Below are positions 16,197 to 24,685 of a DNA stretch of 48,621 nucleotides, in pieces (position 1 is the stretch's first letter; every line of letters begins with the position of its first letter). Source of the DNA: Rhodoferax sp. (lineage in GTDB: Bacteria > Pseudomonadota > Gammaproteobacteria > Burkholderiales > Burkholderiaceae_C); assembly GCA_030645355.1 (NCBI GenBank), contig JAUSNJ010000096.1:1-48621 (forward strand), read 5' to 3'. Made by a program: the position numbers and the translations under genes. Below the pieces are notes generated by a model. The model was given only the letters and a program-made list of their open reading frames with translations, searched no databases and was not told the DNA's origin.

Positions 16197-16222
16197 AAAT
16201 TGCCTACAAATTGCCTACAAGT
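16197..16222 (+). promoter_or_regulatory. putative integrase arm-type sites, right
   Basis: Paired TTGCCTACA units (AAATTGCCTACA then AATTGCCTACAAGTT) match the pair at 8015-8041 in the same orientation with few differences. They lie about 65 bases inside attR. See the left copy for the reasoning. Confidence 0.6.
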
Positions 16223-16233
16223 TGGACCAAAAC

Positions 16234-16269
16234 AAAAAGCCTGCTACCGATTAGATAGCAGGCTTTCTA
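16234..16269 (-). terminator. rho-independent terminator supplied by the island for the tRNA-Lys pair
   Basis: Read on the minus strand, the stem AGCCTGCTA...TAGCAGGCT is followed by TTTTTG. It lies about 20 bases after the CCA end of tRNA-Lys(CTT) but inside the island border. It closely resembles the displaced chromosomal terminator at 7797-7832, so the element seems to restore termination as well as the tRNA 3' end. Confidence 0.75.
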
Positions 16270-16286
16270 TATGCCACGGGGGCTGT

Positions 16287-16335
16287 CTGGTGGGATCTGA
16301 GAGATTCGAACTCTCGACCTACGGATTAAGAGTCC
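16287..16335 (-). repeat. attR: 49-bp core within intact tRNA-Lys(CTT)
   Basis: Identical to 7852-7900. It starts one base beyond the CCA end and runs to the anticodon region of the intact tRNA. It marks the right border of the island. Confidence 0.92.
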
Positions 16336-16363
16336 GCTGCTCTACCAGCTGAGCTAAGATCCC
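16288..16363 (-). tRNA. tRNA-Lys (anticodon CTT)
   Basis: A 76-base gene starting GGGATCTTAGCTCAG, with D arm, anticodon loop ACTCTTAAT (anticodon CTT), T loop GTTCGAATC and encoded CCA. The acceptor stem GGGATCT/AGATCCC pairs fully. Its 3' portion is supplied by the integrated island but keeps the full tRNA sequence. Confidence 0.95.
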
Positions 16364-16373
16364 GGGAAAAAAT

Positions 16374-16449
16374 TGGTGGGACCTGCGGGGGTCGAACCCA
16401 CGACAAACGGATTAAAAGTCCGCTGCTCTACCAACTGAGCTAAGGTCCC
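16374..16449 (-). tRNA. tRNA-Lys (anticodon TTT)
   Basis: A 76-base gene starting GGGACCTTAGCTCAG, with anticodon loop ACTTTTAAT (anticodon TTT), T loop GTTCGACCC and encoded CCA. It lies ten bases upstream of tRNA-Lys(CTT) on the same strand, so the two are co-transcribed and read all lysine codons. Confidence 0.95.
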
Positions 16450-16495
16450 GACAGAACGAAACAAGTTACCTTGTGACTTCCTGCGAAGCTTTCAA

Positions 16496-17293
16496 TTATA
16501 TCGTTTTTTGTGAGCTACTCTGTGAGATTTCAGAAATTTTATCGAGCACCCAACCGGCTGCACACATGCCAAATGTTGCGGTCACCGCAACCACCGATCC
16601 GTAGCCATGGCAATTGAGTGAGTTGTCACCCTGCTCCACTTCGCACGACGCATCAGCGGGCTTCACCGCCTCGCGGCTGAATACGCAAGTGACGCCCATG
16701 CGCTTGCCGTCGCGCGGTGCGCCGTGGGCCTTGCGCAGGCGGTAGCGCATCTGCGCCAGCAAAGGGTCATGGGTGGTTTCGCTAAGGTCTGCCACATCGA
16801 CCTTGTGCGCGTGGCGTTTGCCGCCCGCCGCACCAACCGAGATGAACAGTGCCTTGGATCGCCGGGCCCAATCGGCCATGGCGGTCTTGGCCTTGATCTG
16901 GTCACATGCATCGACCGTTGCGTCCGCATCGGCGGGCAACAGGGCCGGCCAGTTGTCAGGGTCCACAAACGCATCCACGCAGTTCACGACACAGACCGGA
17001 TTGATGAGCGCTATGCGCTCCTGCATGGCAAGCACCTTGGCCATGCCTACACTGGTACTGAGCGCATGGACTTGCCGATTGATGTTGGATTCAGCCACAT
17101 GGTCGAGATCGATCAGCGTCAGGCGCCCCACACCGCTGCGCGCCAGGGCTTCGGCAGCCCATGACCCGACGCCACCGATTCCGACGACCACAACGTGGGA
17201 GTGGCGGATGGCGTGGGCGGGGTCTACGCCGTAGAGACGCTCCAACCCGGAGAATCGCCGGTCCAGATCGGCAGAAGCCTCGGAAGAGGCCAT
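16496..17293 (-). CDS. tcdA: tRNA threonylcarbamoyladenosine dehydratase
   Basis: A 265-residue E1-like enzyme that makes cyclic t6A at position 37 of ANN-decoding tRNAs. It shows the ATP-binding GIGGVGS at 38-44, LIDLDHV with the acidic residue that binds ribose, SNINRQ and the central DACDQIKAK region typical of the TcdA/CsdL branch of ThiF/MoeB proteins. Its start overlaps the cpoB stop by one base, so it is the last gene of the tol-pal transcript here. It happens to lie next to two lysine tRNAs, which are t6A substrates. Confidence 0.9.
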   Translation of the reverse strand: MASSEASADLDRRFSGLERLYGVDPAHAIRHSHVVVVGIGGVGSWAAEALARSGVGRLTLIDLDHVAESNINRQVHALSTSVGMAKVLAMQERIALINPVCVVNCVDAFVDPDNWPALLPADADATVDACDQIKAKTAMADWARRSKALFISVGAAGGKRHAHKVDVADLSETTHDPLLAQMRYRLRKAHGAPRDGKRMGVTCVFSREAVKPADASCEVEQGDNSLNCHGYGSVVAVTATFGMCAAGWVLDKISEISQSSSQKTI

Positions 17294-18084
17294 TACCGCA
17301 GGCGCGCCAGACGGTCCTTGGCGGCTTGGGCGGCCTCTGACCCGGGATGGTTGGCCACCAACTCCTCCAGCGTCTTACGTGCGCCCTTGTTGTCTTTCAG
17401 CTCCAGCTGGCAGTTTGCAATGGCCAGGATCGCTTCCGGCACGCGCATGTGGTCTGGTGCGGAGACAACGAGTGCACGAAAACTGGACAGCGCATCCTTG
17501 TAGTCCTTGGTCGCGTACTGGGCGTTGCCCAACCAGAACAGTGCGGACTGGCGAAACCCGGTCTTGGGGTAGCGTGTCAGAAAGTCCACGAATACCAGCT
17601 GCGCGGTTGCGAATTCCCCCTTGCGGAAGATCGCCATCGCGGCATCGTAGTCCCGCTTCTCGGACGGGTCTGCGACGAATTCCTTCCCGTCCATCGTCAT
17701 GCGGGAGGGCTCGAACTTGCGCAGGCGCTCGTCCAGGCTTTGCGCCGTGTCTTTCTGCAGACGTTGCAGTTCGGCGAGATCGCGCACCACCTGTTCGTCC
17801 TGACCGCGCAGCTTTGCAACTTCGGCGCGAGTCGCCTCAAGCTGGTTTTGCAGCTCAATCAGACTGCGGCGGAGTTGAGCCGTGTCCTCTGTCGCCCGAC
17901 GCGTCTCTTCGGCCAATTTCTGTTCAGCGACCTGGTTCTTCTGGCGCAAGTCCAGAATGGCCTTGCGCGCTTCCTCGTCGTCAAACAGTCCGGCCGAAGC
18001 ACTGCCCATGCAGGCAGCCATCACCAGCGCAGCCACAGCTACACGGGAGACTGCGGTGATGGAAAGTTTGGAAACAGCGTTCAT
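17293..18084 (-). CDS. cpoB: Tol-Pal system protein CpoB (YbgF)
   Basis: A 263-residue periplasmic protein. It has a signal peptide ending ASA before GLFDDEEARK, an N-terminal coiled coil (about 40-120) used for trimerisation, and C-terminal TPR repeats (about 140-260: MAIFRKGEFATAQLVFVDFL, ALFWLGNAQYATKDYKDAL). CpoB coordinates PBP1B activity and outer-membrane constriction with the Tol machine. It overlaps pal by four bases. Confidence 0.93.
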   Translation of the reverse strand: MNAVSKLSITAVSRVAVAALVMAACMGSASAGLFDDEEARKAILDLRQKNQVAEQKLAEETRRATEDTAQLRRSLIELQNQLEATRAEVAKLRGQDEQVVRDLAELQRLQKDTAQSLDERLRKFEPSRMTMDGKEFVADPSEKRDYDAAMAIFRKGEFATAQLVFVDFLTRYPKTGFRQSALFWLGNAQYATKDYKDALSSFRALVVSAPDHMRVPEAILAIANCQLELKDNKGARKTLEELVANHPGSEAAQAAKDRLARLR

Positions 18085-18602
18085 CGGTAGGAGATTTCAA
18101 CGCGCCTGTTCTTTTCAAACGCTGCCTCGGTCATTCCCATGACAGCAGGCTTTTCCTTGCCAAAACTCACGGCCTCCATCTGGCTTTCGGACACACCCAG
18201 CAAAGCCAGGGCGCGCTTGACAGCCTCTGCCCGTTTCTGACCCAGCGCCAGGTTGTATTCACGACCGCCACGCTCGTCGGTATGGCCCTCAAGGGCAACC
18301 TTCTTGGCTTTGTCGGCCTTGATCAACTTGGCGTGGGTTTCGATGCGGGCCTGAAACTCGGGCCGGATAGCGTAGCTGTCGTAGTCAAAATAGACCACGC
18401 GATTGGCTGCTGCCATGGCATCCAGGCCCTTGTTGCCGAGGTCTACAGGTGCTACTACCCGCTCACCCGTGGCGGCAGGACCTCCCGTTTGGGTCACACC
18501 CGTTCCAGACTTGTCCTCCACGGGTACGTTGTCCAATTTGACGGCCGAGCCGCAAGCACTCAAGAACACAGCCACTGCAGCCGCCAATATCAATCGATTC
18601 AT
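18081..18602 (-). CDS. pal: peptidoglycan-associated lipoprotein Pal
   Basis: A 173-residue lipoprotein. The lipobox LSAC gives the lipidated Cys, and a C-terminal OmpA-like domain follows (VYFDYDSYAIRPEF, EGHTDERGGREYNLALG, RRVEISYR) that binds diaminopimelate in peptidoglycan. The start at 18602 is preferred over an upstream in-frame ATG because AAGGAG lies at the right distance before it. It sits between tolB and cpoB, the conserved order. Confidence 0.96.
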   Translation of the reverse strand: MNRLILAAAVAVFLSACGSAVKLDNVPVEDKSGTGVTQTGGPAATGERVVAPVDLGNKGLDAMAAANRVVYFDYDSYAIRPEFQARIETHAKLIKADKAKKVALEGHTDERGGREYNLALGQKRAEAVKRALALLGVSESQMEAVSFGKEKPAVMGMTEAAFEKNRRVEISYR

Positions 18603-18626
18603 CCCATACTCCTTTTTGAAATTCAA

Positions 18627-19901
18627 TTACTTTTGCATCGGGCCCCAATCGGGCTCCCGAATATCGCCACTTTGGCCTGCCAGGCGGGCCTTGATCTTTC
18701 CATCCAGCGTCGTCGTCATCAACGCTTCGCGGCCCATCTGGTGGGTGGCATAAATGATGAGGCGACTGTTGGGGGAAAAACTGGGGTTTTCATCCGCGGT
18801 GGTGTCGGTTATTGCGTTGACAGAACCTGTCGCCAAGTCCATAACGTGCAATTTGAACACACCGCTCACCCGGGAAATATATGCCAGCCATTTTCCGTCA
18901 GGGCTCAAAGACGGTGAAATATTGTAAGTGCCGGTAAAAGTCACCCGCTCTGCGTTGCCTCCCGATGACGGCATGCGGTAGATCTGCGGTGCGCCACCGC
19001 GATCGCTGACGAAATAGATGGACTTGCCGTCTGCGGTAAACGTGGGCTCGGTATCAATGGAGCTGTTCTGGGCCAGGCGGCGGGGCTCTCCACCGGTCGC
19101 ATCCAGCACATAAAGCTGCGAGCCACCGTCGCGGCTCAGGGTCGCCACCAGGGTTTTGCCATCTGGGGACCATGCGGGCGCACTGTTGGAGCCCTTGAAA
19201 TTGGCGACCAGTCGGCGCTTGCCCGACGCAACATCGTGCACGAAAATCACTGGCTTGCGCGACTCAAACGACACATAAGCCAGTTGCTGACCGTTGGGGG
19301 CCCAGGACGGCGAGATGATGGGCTCGGCACTGTTGAGCGCGCTTTGGGCACTTTCGCCATCGGCATCCGCTACCCACAGGTTGTAGTGTTGGCCAGCCTT
19401 GGTGACATAGGCGATACGTGTGGAAAAAATACCTTTGTCCCCGGTGAGCTTCTCATACACAAAATCGGCAACCCGGTGTGCAACCAGCCGCAAGTCACCC
19501 GCCACGACCGCGTAGCTCTGCCCCCCCAGGTCCTGGCCCTTCACCACGTCCCACAGACGCATCCGCACATCAAAACGGCCATCGGCCAAGCGGCTGATAC
19601 TGCCGGTGACCAGGGCATCGGCGCCCTTTTGACGCCAGGTCGACACATCGGGGCGCGAGCCCTCGTCCATGCTCGAGGCACCTGCATCGATCCCGCGGAA
19701 CTGCCCGCTACGCTCCAGATCGGCCTGCACGATGCTGGCTATCTTTTGCGGAGCTGCGTCTTCACCGCGAAAGGCGGCAATGGCGATAGGTACCTGTGTC
19801 AGGCCAACCCCCGAGACCTCCACGCGAAACTGCGCCCAGGCGGATCCACAGAAAAAACTTGTGATTAAAACCAATAAAACTGACAGGTGGCGCTTCAACA
19901 T
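18627..19901 (-). CDS. tolB: Tol-Pal system protein TolB
   Basis: A 424-residue periplasmic protein with a signal peptide (MLKRHLSVLLVLITSFFCG, cleavage after AWA), an N-terminal alpha/beta domain and a six-bladed beta-propeller with repeated SPDG and YFVSDRGG motifs. It links Pal to TolA during cell constriction. The start at MLKRHL gives a proper signal peptide; the longer frame does not. It is followed by pal after 24 bases. Confidence 0.96.
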   Translation of the reverse strand: MLKRHLSVLLVLITSFFCGSAWAQFRVEVSGVGLTQVPIAIAAFRGEDAAPQKIASIVQADLERSGQFRGIDAGASSMDEGSRPDVSTWRQKGADALVTGSISRLADGRFDVRMRLWDVVKGQDLGGQSYAVVAGDLRLVAHRVADFVYEKLTGDKGIFSTRIAYVTKAGQHYNLWVADADGESAQSALNSAEPIISPSWAPNGQQLAYVSFESRKPVIFVHDVASGKRRLVANFKGSNSAPAWSPDGKTLVATLSRDGGSQLYVLDATGGEPRRLAQNSSIDTEPTFTADGKSIYFVSDRGGAPQIYRMPSSGGNAERVTFTGTYNISPSLSPDGKWLAYISRVSGVFKLHVMDLATGSVNAITDTTADENPSFSPNSRLIIYATHQMGREALMTTTLDGKIKARLAGQSGDIREPDWGPMQK

Positions 19902-19908
19902 CGTTGCA

Positions 19909-20763
19909 TTATCCCAGTGTTGTGATGAGCACATCATCGTTGATCCGTTCTTGTGAATACCCCAGTGTGGGCTGGGTCACGGTAGTGGCCGCTCGTGCCC
20001 GCACCACAGCGGCATTTTTTGACTCCTGGTTACGGGCCGCTTCCGGATGCCACAGATGAAAAACCTCGGTGGCGCAAAACCCGTTCTTGCGCGCGACTCC
20101 GCTGTTGTGCAGCCGGAGTACGAAATCAGCATCCTCGTGACCCCAACCAACGAACGACTCATCAAACCCGTTGACGCGCTCAAAGTCTGTGCGCCAGACC
20201 CCAAAGTTGCAGCTACGGATGCCCTTCCAGGAGAATTTTCGGTTCGTGCGCAGCCCACCGTCGGGCAGTCGCACCAGACCACTGAGTTTGCTGGCCTGCC
20301 CCCGCATGCGCTGGGCGACCCAATACACCACCGAGCGCCCACTGATGGACTCACCATCGGACACGACCCGGTTCGTCAAGTCGGGTGACAGCAAAACGCG
20401 GCTGCCATTGACAAAGAAACCAGGCTGCGCCAACGATCGGTGCCGGGCAATAAAGTCCACCTCGGGAACACAGTCGCCGTCCAGAAAAACAATGTAGTCC
20501 CCGCGCGAGGCCGCGACGCCGCGGTTGCGAATACGCGAGGCGGTAAATCCGACATCGGGATGCCACACATAGGTGACCCGCAAACTCCGCGCAACGATGG
20601 ATTCCTGAATGGCCTTCTGGTGCTCGGGCCTGGAGCCATCATCGGCCACGATCACTTCAAAATTGCGATCCGTCTGCCGCTCCAGCCCCCTGAGCACCGC
20701 CAGCAGCGCGTCGCTGCGGTTATAGGTTGTGATGACCACGGAAACAAGTTGGGAGGCATTCAT
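19909..20763 (-). CDS. family 2 glycosyltransferase with galactosyltransferase C-terminus
   Basis: A 284-residue GT-A fold enzyme: VSVVITTYNRSD at the start, VADDGS, the DxD-type FLDGDC and a C-terminal WGHEDADF motif as in galactosyltransferase and chondroitin-polymerase-like enzymes. It probably adds a sugar to LPS or another surface polysaccharide on the cytoplasmic face. It lies upstream of tolB on the same strand and faces the LPS genes that start at 20843. Donor and acceptor are unknown. Confidence 0.88.
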   Translation of the reverse strand: MNASQLVSVVITTYNRSDALLAVLRGLERQTDRNFEVIVADDGSRPEHQKAIQESIVARSLRVTYVWHPDVGFTASRIRNRGVAASRGDYIVFLDGDCVPEVDFIARHRSLAQPGFFVNGSRVLLSPDLTNRVVSDGESISGRSVVYWVAQRMRGQASKLSGLVRLPDGGLRTNRKFSWKGIRSCNFGVWRTDFERVNGFDESFVGWGHEDADFVLRLHNSGVARKNGFCATEVFHLWHPEAARNQESKNAAVVRARAATTVTQPTLGYSQERINDDVLITTLG

Positions 20764-20842
20764 TTTGAACTAGACTACGCGGCTGGCAACCGTCTGCTGC
20801 GTGCCCTGTAGCCGAATAAGTGGCCGAATACTACCACCCCCG

Positions 20843-21631
20843 ATGAGCAAAATTTCCGTCTACATCATCGCCTACAACGAAGCCGAAAAAGTCGCCGCAA
20901 CCATTGAGAGCGCGAAGTGGGCCGACGAAGTGGTGCTGGTTGACTCGTGGAGCACCGATGGCACACCCGAAATTGCTGCGCGCATGGGCGCCAAGGTGGT
21001 GCAGGTGGAGTTCAAGGGCTTCGGAGACCTGCGCAACCATGCCATAGCGGCGTGTTCCCATGAGTGGATCTTCAGCCTCGATGCCGACGAACGCTGCACA
21101 CCGCAAGCTGAAGCGGAGATTCGCTCCATCATCAACAGCGCGGATGCGCTCGATGTGTACTGGATGCCACGGCGCAACTATTTCATGGGGCGCTGGATCA
21201 AGCACTCGGGCTGGTATCCCAATTACCGCCAGCCGCAACTGTTTCGCAATGGCGCCATGGGCTACGACCTGAAGCCCGTGCACGAAGGCTATGTGCTGAA
21301 GTCCAGCAAACCCATTGGCCACCTGCGCAACGCCATCTGGCAGTTTCCCTTCAAGAACATGGCTGAAGTCATGCACAAGTCCAACCGGTATTCCACGTTG
21401 GGCGCGCAGAAGATCGTGGACAAGCGTTTGTCCATGTCCACGGCCCTGACCCACGGCCTGTGGTCCTTTGTCAAACACTACGTCTTCAAACGCGGGTTTC
21501 TGGACGGCTGGGCCGGCTTTGTGATTGCCCTTGGCAATTTTGAAGGCACGTTCTACCGCTACGTCAAGGCCATCGAACTGCAAAAAGGCAGTGCCTGGCA
21601 AGCTCCGACCACGCCCCCGCCCGATGCCTGA
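20843..21631 (+). CDS. WaaE/KdtX-like family 2 glycosyltransferase
   Basis: A 262-residue enzyme: ISVYIIAYNEAEKVAATIES, VLVDSWSTDGT, FSLDADERCT, and a C-terminal region with HSGWYPNYRQPQLFRNG that is characteristic of the LPS core beta-glucosyltransferase WaaE group. It should act on the inner core of LPS. The ATG at 20843 fits the conserved N-terminus. Its end overlaps the O-antigen ligase start by eight bases. Confidence 0.9.
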   Translation: MSKISVYIIAYNEAEKVAATIESAKWADEVVLVDSWSTDGTPEIAARMGAKVVQVEFKGFGDLRNHAIAACSHEWIFSLDADERCTPQAEAEIRSIINSADALDVYWMPRRNYFMGRWIKHSGWYPNYRQPQLFRNGAMGYDLKPVHEGYVLKSSKPIGHLRNAIWQFPFKNMAEVMHKSNRYSTLGAQKIVDKRLSMSTALTHGLWSFVKHYVFKRGFLDGWAGFVIALGNFEGTFYRYVKAIELQKGSAWQAPTTPPPDA

Positions 21632-22907
21632 ATCCAAACCAGCGGTGTGGAGTTTTCGTCTGGGGCTGGTCTGTCTGGCCGCACTGTCGGTGAGCCTTCC
21701 GATGGCATGGATCAGCCTGGCCAAGGTGCTGGTGTTTGTGACGGCGCTGGTGGTCCTGCTGGGTCACGTGGCCAGGCGCCGCACGGACACGCAGATCAGG
21801 CAGTTGTGGACCCCATGGGCGCTGGCAGTGCTGCTGCTTTTCTCGGCCTGCAGCCTGTGGTGGACCGGTGCCGACCTGCCGTCGGCGCTGGAGTCGTTCA
21901 TCAAGCACGCCAAGCTGCTGGAGGTCGTGCTGCTGGTGAGCCTGATTCGCAGCGCGGCAGAAGCCCGCATGGCCATCACCTTCTTTGCCTGTGGACAGGC
22001 CTTTGTGTTGTTGAGTTCCTGGCTTATGTTCATCGGTATTGCCGTGCCATGGCATGCCAACGCACCCACACCCTACGTCGTTTTTTCGACGTATCTGGAC
22101 CAGTCCATCATGTTTGCCACCACCGCCAGTGTGTTCTGGTACTTGCGGTCCGATAAGCTCTGGCCCCGGTGGCTGGGCATCGTTCTGGCGGCCCTGGCCC
22201 TGGCCAACACGCTGCTGCTGCTGGAGGGACGCAGCGGCTATGCGGTCGCCCTGACCGCGTTGGCACTGGCCGCCATGTGGACCATGCCGCCCCGCTTGCG
22301 GCTGGCCACCCTGGTGATCACACCGGTCGTGCTGTTACTGGGTCTGTCATTGGGTTCTGCGCAAGTGCAGGAACGGGTCACCAAGATCCTGCGGGAAAGC
22401 CAGGAATATGCCTCAGGACAAACCGTGCAGATGGAAAGCTCGTCAGGATGGCGGCTTAACGCCTGGCGTCGCTCACTGCAGGCGATGCAAGACAAACCTC
22501 TGCTGGGCCACGGTGTCGGCGCCTGGACACCGGCCGTCAAACGGCTGGAAGGCAGCGCAGCGACCAAGGTTTTTGGCGAAGGCAACCACAGCAACCCGCA
22601 TCAGGAATACCTGTTGTGGGGTGTTGAACTGGGCGTGGGCGGCAGCTTGCTGCTACTGGCCGCCCTGGCCTGCATGGCACGCGACGCCCTGCGCTTCCCA
22701 ACGAACGTTCAGCGTGCCACGCTGGCCGTGCTGGCCGCCACCGCGGTGGCCTGTCTGTTCAACTCCGCGCTGTACGACGACCTGATGGGTGATTTCTTCT
22801 GCGTCGCCCTCGGTGTACTAATGGCGCTGGGAACGCGCAGCATGGCCGGCGCGCAGCAACAGGCGCCGTTGCCACCGCTCACTACGCAGTCCGAGGTCCC
22901 TGTATGA
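21624..22907 (+). CDS. O-antigen ligase (WaaL/Wzy_C family)
   Basis: A 427-residue inner-membrane protein with about ten hydrophobic segments and a large periplasmic loop at about 260-330 containing the conserved GNHSNPHQEYLLWGVELG motif with the catalytic His. It joins O-antigen from undecaprenyl diphosphate to lipid A-core. Overlaps on both sides (eight bases before, four after) put it in one operon with the WaaE-like enzyme and msbA. Confidence 0.87.
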   Translation: MPESKPAVWSFRLGLVCLAALSVSLPMAWISLAKVLVFVTALVVLLGHVARRRTDTQIRQLWTPWALAVLLLFSACSLWWTGADLPSALESFIKHAKLLEVVLLVSLIRSAAEARMAITFFACGQAFVLLSSWLMFIGIAVPWHANAPTPYVVFSTYLDQSIMFATTASVFWYLRSDKLWPRWLGIVLAALALANTLLLLEGRSGYAVALTALALAAMWTMPPRLRLATLVITPVVLLLGLSLGSAQVQERVTKILRESQEYASGQTVQMESSSGWRLNAWRRSLQAMQDKPLLGHGVGAWTPAVKRLEGSAATKVFGEGNHSNPHQEYLLWGVELGVGGSLLLLAALACMARDALRFPTNVQRATLAVLAATAVACLFNSALYDDLMGDFFCVALGVLMALGTRSMAGAQQQAPLPPLTTQSEVPV

Positions 22908-24685
22908 CGCCACGTGGCAGTCTGTTCGCGCGCATGCGCCCGCTGTGGCCATACTTCGGGGCGTATCCGGGCACCTGGCTGATGGTGGTGCTAGCGGCCA
23001 TTGTGGGCGCAGCGACCGAGCCGATGATCCCCGAACTGTTCAAACTTTTGTTGGACCTGGGTTTTCAAAAACACGTGCTGGAACTCTGGACCGTGCCCGT
23101 AGTGCTTCTGAGCGTGTTTGGTGTGCGCGGGCTGGCCGGCTATGTCGCGCAAATCGGCCTGTCGCGCATCACCAACCAGGGGCTGATGACCATGCGCCGG
23201 GCCATGTTCAACCAGCTGCTGGTGGCCCACATGCAGCTGTTTGCCAACCAGACCTCCAGCGCGCTGTCCAACTCCATCGTGTACGAGACGCAAAACGGCG
23301 CGTCCATGCTGGTCAACTCGCTGCTCAGTCTGACCCGCAATGCGCTGACGCTGGTGGCGCTGACCGGCTACCTTTTCTATTTGAACTGGAAGCTGACGCT
23401 GATCGTGATCGCGGTGTTTCCGGCCGTGGCCTGGGTCATGCGCGTGCTGACCGCCCGGCTGCACAAGCTGACCAAGGCCAACCAGGACGCCACCGACAGC
23501 CTGGCCTATGTGGTCGAGGAAAACGTGCTGGCGCATCGCGACATTCGCCTGTATGCAGCCCAGCAAACCCAGGCCGCACGCTTTGAGCACTTGGGCGACT
23601 CCCTGCGCCACCTAGCCATGAAATCGACCGTGGCCGGCGCCGCCATGACCCCCATGACGCAGATGCTGGCTGCCATGGCGTTGTCGGCCGTCATCTCCGT
23701 GGCATTGGTTCAGAGCGCCACCAGCGACACCTCGGTCGGCGGCTTTGTGGCCTTTGTCACCGCCATGCTGATGATCATTGCGCCGATCCGCCAGTTGTCC
23801 GAAGTCTCCAGCCCCATCACCCGGGGTCTGGCAGCGCTGGAGCGTGGCCTGGCGCTGATTCAGGATGTCCCAGCAGAAACCCAAGGCACATTTTCCACAC
23901 CGCGGTCCAGCGGAGAAATAGTGTTCAAAGACGTGGTGGTGCAGTACGGCGCCGAGGGTACACCCGTGATCGACACCCTGAGCCTCAGCATCCACGGTGG
24001 CGAGACCATCGCCATCGTGGGCGCATCCGGTGCCGGCAAGTCCACGCTGGTGAACCTGCTGCCGCGTTTCGTCGATATCCGCAGTGGCCAGATCCTGCTC
24101 GACGGCCACGATCTGCGCGACTGGAACCTGCAGTCCCTGCGCGCGCAGTTTGCATTCGTCAGCCAGCATGTGATCATGCTCAACGACACCATGGCCGCCA
24201 ACGTGGCCCTAGGAATGGAGCTGCAGCGCGACAAGGTCATGGACTGCCTGCGGGCGGCGAATCTGGGCGCGCTGGTTGAAGGCTTGCCCCACGGGCTCGA
24301 TACCCTGGTGGGCCACAACGCCATGCAGCTTTCGGGCGGCCAGCGCCAGCGCCTGGCCATCGCCCGGGCGCTGTACAAGGACGCACCCATCCTGATCCTG
24401 GACGAAGCCACCTCGGCACTGGATACCGAATCCGAACGCGCAGTTCAGGACGCCCTGCAAGGCCTGATGCGCAACCGCACCACGCTGGTCATCGCCCACC
24501 GTTTATCGACGGTGATGCATGCTACGCGCATCGTGGCGATGGACGCTGGGCGCATTGTGGAGACGGGGAGTCATCAGGAGCTGATCGCGTTGAATGGGCA
24601 CTATGCGAGGCTGTATCAATTGGGCTTGGGTGCGGTCCCCACTCCCCCCAGCCCCCTCGCCCCACCGGGCGAGGGGGAGCTTTAA
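22904..24685 (+). CDS. msbA: lipid A export ABC transporter MsbA
   Basis: A 593-residue half-transporter: six membrane segments in residues 1-320, then an ATPase with Walker A GASGAGKST at 373-381, signature LSGGQRQRLA near 476 and Walker B ILILDEATSALD near 499. It flips lipid A-core across the inner membrane. The last 17 or so residues (VPTPPSPLAPPGEGEL) are encoded by the left arm of a long inverted repeat that begins at 24637, so the native C-terminus has been replaced or extended by that element. Confidence 0.93.
   Translation: MTPRGSLFARMRPLWPYFGAYPGTWLMVVLAAIVGAATEPMIPELFKLLLDLGFQKHVLELWTVPVVLLSVFGVRGLAGYVAQIGLSRITNQGLMTMRRAMFNQLLVAHMQLFANQTSSALSNSIVYETQNGASMLVNSLLSLTRNALTLVALTGYLFYLNWKLTLIVIAVFPAVAWVMRVLTARLHKLTKANQDATDSLAYVVEENVLAHRDIRLYAAQQTQAARFEHLGDSLRHLAMKSTVAGAAMTPMTQMLAAMALSAVISVALVQSATSDTSVGGFVAFVTAMLMIIAPIRQLSEVSSPITRGLAALERGLALIQDVPAETQGTFSTPRSSGEIVFKDVVVQYGAEGTPVIDTLSLSIHGGETIAIVGASGAGKSTLVNLLPRFVDIRSGQILLDGHDLRDWNLQSLRAQFAFVSQHVIMLNDTMAANVALGMELQRDKVMDCLRAANLGALVEGLPHGLDTLVGHNAMQLSGGQRQRLAIARALYKDAPILILDEATSALDTESERAVQDALQGLMRNRTTLVIAHRLSTVMHATRIVAMDAGRIVETGSHQELIALNGHYARLYQLGLGAVPTPPSPLAPPGEGEL

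Larger units (their letters stand above)
7852..16335. mobile_element. tRNA-Lys integrated island, satellite-like (about 8.4 kb)
   Basis: The borders are the 49-bp direct repeats 7852-7900 and 16287-16335, and the right one is part of an intact tRNA-Lys(CTT). Inside, in order: a tyrosine integrase next to the left border; a 245-residue unknown protein; an AlpA-like DNA-binding protein; two small early genes; a primase-polymerase/VirE helicase; iteron-like repeats; and an oppositely oriented three-gene unit. No structural phage genes, terminase, relaxase or type IV secretion genes are visible. The content fits a replication-capable satellite or small integrative element. Codon and base usage of the cargo genes (13978-15882) is visibly more AT-rich than the flanking chromosome. 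Confidence 0.9.

Noticed and set aside
16061..16258. A 65-codon frame at the right end of the island.
   Set aside because: It crosses the paired repeats and the terminator, so its sequence is explained by those sites.
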